From positions 7,688,001 to 7,752,000 of the forward strand of contig NZ_CP077970.1 of NCBI RefSeq assembly GCF_024758505.1: a DNA stretch of 64,000 nucleotides, read 5' to 3'. This DNA is from Bradyrhizobium arachidis (GTDB lineage Bacteria; Pseudomonadota; Alphaproteobacteria; Rhizobiales; Xanthobacteraceae). A program made the translations under genes and the position numbers. This document shows positions 16,954 through 24,852 of the stretch, piece after piece. Positions within the stretch are counted from its first letter, which is position 1. Each line of letters begins with the position of its first letter. Below the pieces are notes generated by a model. The model was given only the letters and a program-made list of their open reading frames with translations. It searched no databases and was not told the DNA's origin.

Positions 16954-18864
16954 TCAGAATTTGAGGAAGCCGGTCGACAGCCACGGGAATGCCGCGACGA
17001 TGACGAGGCCGACGAACAGTGCCGCGACATAGCCCCAGATGTGCTTGAGGCCTTCGTCGGGCGATATCTTGCTGATCGCGCAGGCGCCGTAATAACCGAC
17101 CCCGAAGGGCGGCGAGAACAGGCCGATGCCCATCGCGATGATCACGACCATCGCGTAGTGCACCTCGTGCACGCCGGCCTGCCTGGCGATCGGAAACAGC
17201 AGCGGGCCGAACAGCACGATCGCCGGAATCCCTTCGAGCACGCTGCCGAGCACGACGAAGGCCAGAATCGAGATCGCGAGGAAGCCGTAGGCGCCGCCCG
17301 GGATTGCCGCCATCGCCTTCGCCAATTGCTGCGAGAAGCCGGATTGCGTCAGGCCCCAGGCCATCGCCGTGGCGCAGCCGATGATGAAGATGATCGCACC
17401 CGTCAGCGACGCGGTCTCGACCAGCATGGGCTTTAGGCGTGCCCAAGGAAACTGGCGGTAGACCAGAAGCCCCATCAACACGGCGTAGGCGATGCCGATG
17501 GTCGAGACTTCCGTGGCGGTTGCAACTCCTTCCACCACGGCAGTGCGGATCACGAAGGGCAGCAGGATGGCAGGCAGGGCGACGATCGCGAGCTTGCCGA
17601 TCTCGCGCCTGGAGGCGCGCACCACATGACTCAAATCTTCGTGCCGGTAGCGCCGCCAGACCACGACGCAGAGCGCCGCGCCGACAACCAGGGCCGGCAA
17701 TAGCCCGCCGGTGAAGAGCGCGGCAATCGAGACGCCGGTCACCGAGCCGATGGTGATCAGGACGATGCTCGGCGGAATGGTTTCGGTCTGCGCGCCCGTG
17801 GCGGACAGCAGCGCGACGAGATCGCCGGGCTTGGCGCCGCGCCGCTGCATTTCCGGCAGCAGCACCGGCGCGATCGCGGCCATGTCGGCGATCTTCGAGC
17901 CGGAGATGCCGGAGACCAGATACATCGCGCCGATCAGCACATAGGACAGGCCGCCCCTGACATGACCGAGCAGGCTCGCCAGGAACTGGATCATGGCGCG
18001 CGCCATGCCGGTCATCTCGATCAGCGCGCCCAGGAAGATGAAGAGCGGCACCGCGAGCAGGATGAGGTGCGACATGCCTTCATCGAGCCGGCCGACCATC
18101 ACCAGCATCGGCGTGGATGTCGTCAGCGCCAGATAGCCGAAGGTCGCGAGCGCGAAGGAGAAGGCGATCGGCACGCCGGCGAACACATTGACCGCGACCA
18201 CACCGACGAAGAAGACGATGAGGTTGTAGCGCCCAAGCGGCGCGAGACTTGGTCCGGCGAGCCAGAATGCGGCGATCAGGATGGCGGTCGTGATGAAGGC
18301 TGCAGCGACCAGCGCAGGGCGGTGTCGCAATGCGAGCCGGATCGCGGCGATGACGGCCATCAGTGTCATTCCGACGGGAATCGCGGCCGCCCGCCAGGCA
18401 TTGCTGATCTCCAGCGCCGGCGTGACGATGATCCGTTCCTCGCTCGCATAGTCGAAGGCGGGATGCAGGATCAGCGCCAGCAGAGCCAACGGCGCCACCG
18501 CTGCGATCGTCTCGAGGAAGGCGCGCGCACCCGGGCCGACATGGCTGACGAGCCCCGTCATGCGCATGTGCTCGCCGCGGCGCAGGGCAATCACCGCGCC
18601 CAGCATCGAAAGCCACAGAAACAGGATCGAGGCCAGCTCGTCCGACCAGACCAGCGGCCTGTGGAAGACGTATCGCATCACGACGCCGGCGAGCATGATG
18701 GCGATCTCGACCAGCACGAGGCCGGCGGCCGTCGTTTCCACGACAGCACCGAGCCAGCGGTCGACGGCGCCGCAGGCTTTCGCGAAACGGCGCGCGCTCC
18801 CATTGGAGGCAGCGCGAGCATCTGCCTCCAGATAGTCCGTCATCTGATGCTCTGCGACCGTCAT
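16954..18864 (-). CDS. TRAP transporter fused small/large permease (DctQ-DctM)
   Basis: 636 residues, an inner-membrane fusion of the TRAP small subunit (about residues 30-190, four membrane spans, with WSDELASILFLWLSMLGA and RRGEHMRM typical of DctQ) and the large subunit (about 200-636, DctM, with VPLFIFLGALIEMTG, GSKIADMAAIAPVLLPEM and IPPSIVLITIGSVTG). It imports an organic acid with sodium or protons, using the binding protein encoded 5 bases upstream. Fused QM subunits are common. Start at 18864 overlaps the region of the dctP stop; a second possible start is at 18843. Confidence 0.92.
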   Translation of the reverse strand: MTVAEHQMTDYLEADARAASNGSARRFAKACGAVDRWLGAVVETTAAGLVLVEIAIMLAGVVMRYVFHRPLVWSDELASILFLWLSMLGAVIALRRGEHMRMTGLVSHVGPGARAFLETIAAVAPLALLALILHPAFDYASEERIIVTPALEISNAWRAAAIPVGMTLMAVIAAIRLALRHRPALVAAAFITTAILIAAFWLAGPSLAPLGRYNLIVFFVGVVAVNVFAGVPIAFSFALATFGYLALTTSTPMLVMVGRLDEGMSHLILLAVPLFIFLGALIEMTGMARAMIQFLASLLGHVRGGLSYVLIGAMYLVSGISGSKIADMAAIAPVLLPEMQRRGAKPGDLVALLSATGAQTETIPPSIVLITIGSVTGVSIAALFTGGLLPALVVGAALCVVVWRRYRHEDLSHVVRASRREIGKLAIVALPAILLPFVIRTAVVEGVATATEVSTIGIAYAVLMGLLVYRQFPWARLKPMLVETASLTGAIIFIIGCATAMAWGLTQSGFSQQLAKAMAAIPGGAYGFLAISILAFVVLGSVLEGIPAIVLFGPLLFPIARQAGVHEVHYAMVVIIAMGIGLFSPPFGVGYYGACAISKISPDEGLKHIWGYVAALFVGLVIVAAFPWLSTGFLKF

Positions 18865-18869
18865 CGCAC

Positions 18870-19886
18870 TCAGGCCAGCTTGCCGACGGCGCCTTCGAGC
18901 AGCCCCCAGGCCTCGTCACCGAAGCGGCCCTTCCATTCGCCGTAGAAGCCGGCATCGCGCAATTTTGCACGGAACGACTCGGGCGCGGGCTTTGTGAAGG
19001 TCAGCCCCTTGCTTTGCAGATCGGCCTGCACCGTCGCATTGAACGCCTTGATGTCGTCGCGCTGCTTCAGGCCGGCATCGTTGATGGCGTTGGAGACGAT
19101 CTTCTGCATATCGGCCGGCAGGGCCTGGAAGGCGCGCGCGTTGGCAATGAACCAGAAACCGTCCCAGATGTGGTTGCTGATGGCGCAGAATTTCTGCACC
19201 TCGTAGAGCTTCGCCACCTGGATGATCGGCAGCGGATTTTCCTGCGCGTCGACGATGCGGGTCTGCAGCGAGGAGTAGACCTCGCTGAATTGCAGGCTCG
19301 TAGGCGAGGACGCCAGCGCCTTGAACATGGAGATGCTGAGCGGGCTGACCGGCACGCGGATCTTCAGACCATCCATGTCCTTGGCGCTTTCGATCGGCTT
19401 GGCGCCGCTCGTGATCTGGCGGAACCCGTTGTCCCACATCTTCTCGAACGTATGGAGGCCGACCTTGGCCATCGCGGCACGGACATGCGCGCCGAGCGCG
19501 CCATCCATCGCCTTCCAGACCTGGTCATAGTCAGCAAAGGCAAAGCCCACCGCGTTGATGGCGGCAACCGGCACCAGGGTCGCAACCACCAGCGCGGAAG
19601 GCGTGAAGAAGGTCAGCGCACCGCTGCGCACCTGCGCCAGCATGTCGGTGTCGCCGCCGAGCTGATTGTTCGGAAAGATCGCCATCTCGACCCGGCCGTT
19701 GCTCTCCTTGGCTATGCGGTCGGCGGCTTCCTGCGCGCGGATGTTGAGCGGATGCGTGAGCGGCAGGTTGTTGCCGTATTTCAGCGAGAACTCGGCCGCA
19801 CGGGCCGGGCGCGGCAAGGTGCCGACCAGGCCCGCCGCGGGAAGAGCAGACAGGGCTTGCAGGGCACGCCGACGGGTCAGGGACAT
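18870..19886 (-). CDS. TRAP transporter substrate-binding protein (DctP family)
   Basis: 338 residues. The N-terminus MSLTRRRALQALSALPAAGLVG is a Tat-like signal cut near ARA|AEF. The DctP core is clear: KYGNNLPLTHPLNIRAQEAADRI, GRVEMAIFPNNQLGGDTDMLAQV, GLKIRVP with the conserved arginine that pairs with the ligand carboxylate, and EVYSSLQTRIVDAQENP. ATG at 19886 follows GGAGGAG. First gene of the leftward sugar-acid operon; divergent from the LacI regulator. Confidence 0.92.
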   Translation of the reverse strand: MSLTRRRALQALSALPAAGLVGTLPRPARAAEFSLKYGNNLPLTHPLNIRAQEAADRIAKESNGRVEMAIFPNNQLGGDTDMLAQVRSGALTFFTPSALVVATLVPVAAINAVGFAFADYDQVWKAMDGALGAHVRAAMAKVGLHTFEKMWDNGFRQITSGAKPIESAKDMDGLKIRVPVSPLSISMFKALASSPTSLQFSEVYSSLQTRIVDAQENPLPIIQVAKLYEVQKFCAISNHIWDGFWFIANARAFQALPADMQKIVSNAINDAGLKQRDDIKAFNATVQADLQSKGLTFTKPAPESFRAKLRDAGFYGEWKGRFGDEAWGLLEGAVGKLA

Positions 19887-19906
19887 GGCTTCTCCTCCAA
19901 TCACGA

Positions 19907-20000
19907 TTTGATGTTATTTGATGTCTCTGCGACAATCTTGATGCGAAAATCGCGGCTTAGGGCTAGTGTGTCAAACACCAAAAATGATGTCTTTTGATGT
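19907..20000. promoter_or_regulatory. Divergent promoter region with TTTGATGT repeats
   Basis: The 135-base gap between dctP and lacI is AT-richer than its surroundings. It holds three copies of TTTGATGT, at 19907-19914, 19917-19924 and 19993-20000, all in one orientation. CAAAA-N8-TTTTG near the third copy could form an 18-bp operator half-symmetry. These are candidate sites for the LacI-type protein or for RNA polymerase. Confidence 0.4.
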
Positions 20001-20021
20001 ACTCGAAGCCCGAGCTGTGAA

Positions 20022-21077
20022 ATGGACAAGCAGGTCGCGCCCCCGCTGAGCCGCATCGTCGACGTCGCGCGCCGTGCCGGTGTCTCCACGGCGACGGTCG
20101 ACCGCGTGCTCAATCGCAGGCCCGGCGTGCGGGCGATCACCCAGCAGCGCGTACTCGCCGCCGCGTCCGAGCTCGACTACATGCCGGCCGACGATCTCCT
20201 GGCAGCGATGCGGCCGAAGCCGATGCGGCTCCTGTTCCTGCTGCCGGCCGGCACCAACCGCTTCCTCTCGACGCTGGGGCAGTTGATCGCGCATTCCGAT
20301 GGCCGGCTCGCGCCGTTCAACGTCCATTGCCAGGTCGACACCATCAAGAGCTTCAATCCCGAGCTCCTGGCACGCCGGCTCTGGCAATCCCGCGACAAGG
20401 CCGACGGCATCGCCTTCATGGCGCTCGAGCATCCCGCCGTGAGGGAAGCCGTCGACCGGCTCGCGGAGCGAGGCGTGCCGACGGTGACGCTGATCTCTGA
20501 CATCCTGAACACGCGTCGCGCCGCTTACGTTGGATTGGACAATCGTTCCATCGGACGCACCGCCGGCTACATGATCGCGCGCTTCCTCGGCGAGCGTCCG
20601 GCCAAGGTCGCGATGATCGCGGGCAGCCTCAGCTACCGCGCGCATGAAGAGCGCGAGATGGGCTTTCTGCACGTGTTCGAAGAGCTGTTCCCTTCCATCA
20701 AGGTCGTGGGCCTGCGCGAAGGCCATGATGATGCCGATCGCAACTATCGCCAGACCCGCATGCTGCTCGGCCAGCATCCCGATCTTGCCGGCATCTACAA
20801 TATCGGCGGCGCCGCCGACGGCGTCGCGCGGGCGCTGAAGGAAATGAATCGCGCGCGCGACGTGGTCTTCATCGGCCACGGCCTGACCTCTGATACGCGC
20901 AGCTTCCTGCTCGACGGAACGATGGACGCCGTCATCACCCAAAATCAGCTCAACACGATGATGAGCTGTGTCGGCATCTTCGACAATCTCCGCGCGGGCC
21001 GCGGAGCCATGCACGGCATTGAGGCGCCGCGTAGCGAGATCATCTTTCGCGAGAACATTCCTGCGCTGGGCGGCTAG
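20022..21077 (+). CDS. LacI family transcriptional regulator
   Basis: 351 residues. The N-terminal LacI helix-turn-helix is RIVDVARRAGVSTATVDRVLNRRPGVRAITQQRV at about residues 11-44, followed by a periplasmic-binding-protein-like sensor domain (DGIAFMALEHPAV, YVGLDNRSIGRTAGYMI, VAMIAGSLSYRAHEEREMGF). It is divergent from the TRAP/kinase/RuBisCO-like operon and is probably its sugar-acid-responsive repressor. The protein lacks the usual LacI hinge LxxMR/Lxxxx pattern in clear form. Confidence 0.9.
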   Translation: MDKQVAPPLSRIVDVARRAGVSTATVDRVLNRRPGVRAITQQRVLAAASELDYMPADDLLAAMRPKPMRLLFLLPAGTNRFLSTLGQLIAHSDGRLAPFNVHCQVDTIKSFNPELLARRLWQSRDKADGIAFMALEHPAVREAVDRLAERGVPTVTLISDILNTRRAAYVGLDNRSIGRTAGYMIARFLGERPAKVAMIAGSLSYRAHEEREMGFLHVFEELFPSIKVVGLREGHDDADRNYRQTRMLLGQHPDLAGIYNIGGAADGVARALKEMNRARDVVFIGHGLTSDTRSFLLDGTMDAVITQNQLNTMMSCVGIFDNLRAGRGAMHGIEAPRSEIIFRENIPALGG

Positions 21078-21092
21078 AGGCGACCAGCGTCT

Positions 21093-24000
21093 TCAATCGT
21101 CCAGGAGATCCAAAAACTCCTCCACCCGCACGAATGGGTCCTCTTGCCCCCTGCTGGCATAGACGACCCGATCGCCATCGCGCTGCAACGAACGCGCCTT
21201 GGATTTCCGCAAGCGCCCGGGGAGGAATGTCGCCGCGACGGCCTCGTGCCCGACATCCAACCTGACGATGCCTCGTCGCTTGCACTCGATCCTGAGCCTG
21301 GCTGCAGCGAAGAAATCGTGGGCCGGCTGCGGCAGCTTGCCGAAGCGGCGGGACGTCTCCTCCTCAAGGTCTTCCAGATCGTCCTCGCTGCGACACCTGG
21401 CGGCGCGGCCATAGATTTCGAGCCGAACTGATTCCGACTGCACATAGCTTGCAGGCAACATGTCCGCGAGCGGGAGGTTGAGATCGGGCACCCACAATTC
21501 GCCGCCGCCGTCGCTGGTCTTCTCGGAGGCCAGCTTCAGGAGATGACTGTAGAGCACCGGTCCAAAGACCTGCACGTGGCCGGACTGCCGTTCCGAAAAC
21601 AGGTCGCCCGCTCCTCTGAGGTCCAGATCGCGCTCGCTGATCGCAAAGCCCGCGCCCGGTCGACTAAACTCCTCCAGAACGGCCAGGCGCTTTTCGGATT
21701 GCTCGGACGTCGAGTCGGTCAGCAGATGTGCGAAGGCCCGCGTTCCGCCGCGTCCGACCCGCCCTCTGAGCTGGTGAAGCTGGGCCAGGCCGAACTTTTC
21801 GGGCCAGCACACCACGATGGTATTCGCCCTGGGAATATCGAGCCCACTCTCTACGATGTTGGTTGCCAGCAAGACGTCCGCGTCGCCTTCAACGAAGCGC
21901 ATCATCCGGTCGTCGATGTCATCGACGGGCAACCGGCCGTGGAGAGAGACGATGCGGAGATCGGGAGCCACCGATTGCACGCGCGCCAGCATCGGATCCA
22001 GATCCTGGATGCGCGGACAGATCAGGAAGCTTTGCCCGTGTCGCCTCTGCTCTCGCAGCAGCGCCGCGGCAATGGCCGCATCCGACAGCGGTGCGATCCT
22101 GGTTACGATCGGGAGACGATGGACGGGCGGGGACGCGATGACGCTGAGGTCCCGAAAACCTGCAAGGCCCGCCGCAAGGGTTCGCGGGATCGGCGTGGCG
22201 CTCATCCAGAGCGCATGGGCACCTTTTGCCAGCCCGGACAGCATCGCCTTCTCGGCCGCGCCAAAATGCTGCTCTTCGTCGATGATCACGAGGCCAAGGT
22301 CAGCAAACCTGACGTCCTTCGCGGCTAGCGCCTGCGTGCCGACCACGACTTTGAGTTTTCCGCTGCGCAGCCCTTCCTTCGCCGCCCTCGTCTCCGGCGC
22401 CGAATTGGCGCGCGACAGGCTTGCGACCTCGATACCGAAGGGACCGAACCGCTTGCGAAACGTTTCGACATGCTGCCTTGCCAAGACCGTTGTCGGCACC
22501 GCAATCGCCACCTGCTTTCCCGCAAGCGCGACGGCGGCTGCCGCCCGCAATGCCACCTCGGTCTTGCCAAAGCCGACGTCGCCGCAGATCACGCGGTCCA
22601 TGGGATGACCTGACGCCAGATCATCGAGCACGTCCTGAATGGCTTTTGCCTGGTCCACCGTCGTGAAATAGGGAAAGCGCGCGACGAACCTCTCGTATCC
22701 CGGACCGGGAGGGACCAGTTTGGGCGCGCGCCGACGGCGGCGCTGGCTGATGTGTTTGGCAAGCTGTTTTGCGGCAGCCTGGATCTCCTGCTCCGCCTCG
22801 GTGCGTCGAGCCCACCACGTACTTCCGTCCGCCCTGTCCAGCGCCAGCTTGCCGCGCTCCGCCGCATACGGCCAGATCAACGCAAGATCGGCCGGTGGAA
22901 CGAGGATCGCGTTGTCTCCGGCGGAGGCCAGCCTGATCATCTCCCGCCGCGTCCCGCCGCCCATGTCGACGGTCTGCAAGCCATCGAGCAAGGCCAGCCC
23001 GCGCTGCAGATGGACGACAACAGAGCCTTGCTCCGGTACATCGGGGTGATCGAACGCGGCGTTCCAAGCCCTGGCCATGGGCTGCGGATGATGAGCCCGG
23101 CTGCCGAGCACGTCGGATGCCGTCACGATGACGAGCGGCTTCTTGCCAACGCCAACGAAGCCGACATCGAAATCAGCCAACAGCGCGCCTTCGTCGCTCC
23201 GTGCCTTCGTCACTGCGTTCCAATCGGCGAACCGCTCGGCCTTGATCCCGCTCATGCGCTCCATTGCGCGCAAATCGTCCTCGACGGCCGCGACGAAAAG
23301 CAGCCGCGATCCTGCGCGCTGGGTATCGGCGACGAATGTGCGGAAAGCCTTTCTCGGCGTGGGGACTTTCGAAAACTCCTGCGTCGGGCTGAAAGCCGCT
23401 TTTCGCGGCAGCACGCTCATCCGCTTCTTCAGCCGCTTCCACTCCCCTTCGCCCAAATACTCGCGTTCCGCTTCCCTTCGGCCGGCCTCCTTGATCGTAC
23501 CGAGCCAGCTTTCGGCGTGGGCCAACACCCCGGCATCCACAATCCACCGGGCGCGACCGCAATAGTCCGGTAGCGTTGCTCGCTGTGCGCGCTTGCCTCC
23601 AAACGCGAGCCGTTCGGACATGGGATCGACGATCAACTCCTTGGTCTCGAAGACGACTTCGTGCTCGATGGGGTCAACGGCCACGATCCGCCGAACCAAA
23701 CCATCAGAGTGCTCTATCCTGAACGGACCAAGCGCGCCCGCGGGAAACACCTCGAAGGTCTTGCCGTGGAACAGAACGCCCCCCGGGTACTCCGCCTCCT
23801 CGTCGAGATCGTAGCCAAGGGCGGCCAGTCGGTCTTCCAGCTCCTGCTCGGAGAAAGCCGCCTCCACCTTCAGGCTCAGGCTCGACCGCAACCAGTTCGC
23901 CGGCGGCGGAAGGCGCTCCATGATGGCCTCTGCCGTCGACACCAGGAAAACGGGTTTCTTTGTCCTGGCCAGACGCCGCAATACCGCGCTGCGCCGGCCG

Positions 24001-24290
24001 GCAATCTCTCGCGACGGCTCAAGGCCATCGAATGGCAGGGTATTCAACCGCGGAAACACCAGCACATCGACCGAAGGATCGAGCGCGTGGATGATGCCGC
24101 CGAGCCGCTCCGCCCGGTTCTCGTCTTCACAAAGGAAGACGATGCCGTCGCGGCCGGACTTTCCCCATTGTTCGAGAAGGTGGAGGGCCACCATGCCAAG
24201 CGGCGAGGACGAGGAGATCGCGAAACGCGGTGGGCTCTTCTTTTTCTTCGTCGCGCCAATCGTGGCGCGGGCCTTTTTGGGATGCCCCAC
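21093..24290 (-). CDS. Divergent Mfd-like DEAD/DEAH helicase (second transcription-repair coupling factor-type protein)
   Basis: 1065 residues with Mfd order: a UvrB-like N-terminal module (LNTLPFDGLEPSREIAGRR near 82-100), a degenerate RNA-polymerase-interacting module near 420-470 where VVHLQRG replaces the usual VVHxxHGIG, a RecG/Mfd helicase with Walker A GDVGFGKTE (570-578), motif II DEEQHFG (671-677), SATP (697-700), a GRVGRGG arginine-finger region, and a shortened C-terminal domain. Standard Mfd proteins are about 1150-1170 residues, so this is shorter and diverged, and is likely a paralog beside a housekeeping mfd elsewhere. The start appears to be GTG at 24290 after an in-frame TGA; the ribosome site is weak, and a downstream start such as M33 is possible. 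It is convergent with lacI. Role in repair or displacement of stalled RNA polymerase is inferred. Confidence 0.85.
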   Translation of the reverse strand: MGHPKKARATIGATKKKKSPPRFAISSSSPLGMVALHLLEQWGKSGRDGIVFLCEDENRAERLGGIIHALDPSVDVLVFPRLNTLPFDGLEPSREIAGRRSAVLRRLARTKKPVFLVSTAEAIMERLPPPANWLRSSLSLKVEAAFSEQELEDRLAALGYDLDEEAEYPGGVLFHGKTFEVFPAGALGPFRIEHSDGLVRRIVAVDPIEHEVVFETKELIVDPMSERLAFGGKRAQRATLPDYCGRARWIVDAGVLAHAESWLGTIKEAGRREAEREYLGEGEWKRLKKRMSVLPRKAAFSPTQEFSKVPTPRKAFRTFVADTQRAGSRLLFVAAVEDDLRAMERMSGIKAERFADWNAVTKARSDEGALLADFDVGFVGVGKKPLVIVTASDVLGSRAHHPQPMARAWNAAFDHPDVPEQGSVVVHLQRGLALLDGLQTVDMGGGTRREMIRLASAGDNAILVPPADLALIWPYAAERGKLALDRADGSTWWARRTEAEQEIQAAAKQLAKHISQRRRRRAPKLVPPGPGYERFVARFPYFTTVDQAKAIQDVLDDLASGHPMDRVICGDVGFGKTEVALRAAAAVALAGKQVAIAVPTTVLARQHVETFRKRFGPFGIEVASLSRANSAPETRAAKEGLRSGKLKVVVGTQALAAKDVRFADLGLVIIDEEQHFGAAEKAMLSGLAKGAHALWMSATPIPRTLAAGLAGFRDLSVIASPPVHRLPIVTRIAPLSDAAIAAALLREQRRHGQSFLICPRIQDLDPMLARVQSVAPDLRIVSLHGRLPVDDIDDRMMRFVEGDADVLLATNIVESGLDIPRANTIVVCWPEKFGLAQLHQLRGRVGRGGTRAFAHLLTDSTSEQSEKRLAVLEEFSRPGAGFAISERDLDLRGAGDLFSERQSGHVQVFGPVLYSHLLKLASEKTSDGGGELWVPDLNLPLADMLPASYVQSESVRLEIYGRAARCRSEDDLEDLEEETSRRFGKLPQPAHDFFAAARLRIECKRRGIVRLDVGHEAVAATFLPGRLRKSKARSLQRDGDRVVYASRGQEDPFVRVEEFLDLLDD

Positions 24291-24422
24291 GTCGAATCCA
24301 TCGATGTTTCATAAGAGGAGTTGGTCGACGCTGGTAGCGCAATTCCGCCCGCAGTGTCCAACGACCTCTTACGCGCTCGTAATCGTGTTGACCAGCGTTC
24401 GCGGGTGCGCCGAGTTCCAGCC

Positions 24423-24526
24423 TAAAGCGCGATGGCGTTAGGTCGAATCGTCATCGTGCTTTAGCTCATTGTTTGAGCATGATCTTTTCGGAAAACCGCT
24501 GTGCACTTTTCCGGATCATGCTTTAG
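24423..24526. repeat. Rhizobiales-type palindromic intergenic repeat
   Basis: Two nested palindromes lie back to back. The first runs from TAAAGCGCGATG to CATCGTGCTTTA (24423-24463). The second runs from GCATGATC (24477-24484), then TTTTCGGAAAA, to TTTTCCGGATCATGC (ending 24521). The element looks like the dispersed mosaic repeat common between genes in Bradyrhizobium and relatives (from memory; not searched). Its right edge supplies the TAA stop of the small gene at 24523. Confidence 0.7.
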
Positions 24527-24681
24527 TCGTCTTGCGACAAGTTCTTTCGCGACGGAGGCGCCGTAATCGCCCCTCCCTCGCCGACCGACAGGTCGCGGCC
24601 GCCCTGCTCGGGGCGCTCGGCCTCGTCCTTCTCGGGATCCGGCCTCTGAGAAATAGGCACGTCCCGTGGCTTCTTTGGCAT
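24523..24681 (-). CDS. Small hypothetical protein, 52 residues
   Basis: MPKKPRDVPISQRPDPEKDE is the start of a 52-residue charged, probably disordered protein rich in P, E, R and D. ATG at 24681 is preceded by GGAGG at six-base spacing, which is strong support for translation. Its TAA stop lies inside the intergenic repeat. I recognise no domain. The flanking gaps (24291-24422 and 24682-24852) hold no gene I can support. Confidence 0.55.
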   Translation of the reverse strand: MPKKPRDVPISQRPDPEKDEAERPEQGGRDLSVGEGGAITAPPSRKNLSQDD

Positions 24682-24852
24682 CGTCGGCCTCCGCCACGAT
24701 AAGACGCGAGGCCCGAAATCGTTCATTGCCTATTCATCTGCGACAACGCCACCTGACGCCGTCGGAGCTTTCGAACCCAATCTGCAGCTGCAACTTCTGA
24801 ACGTGCCGGCAGAATCGAGGACCAACGCGGTCATTTTCGCACGAAGAGCCAG

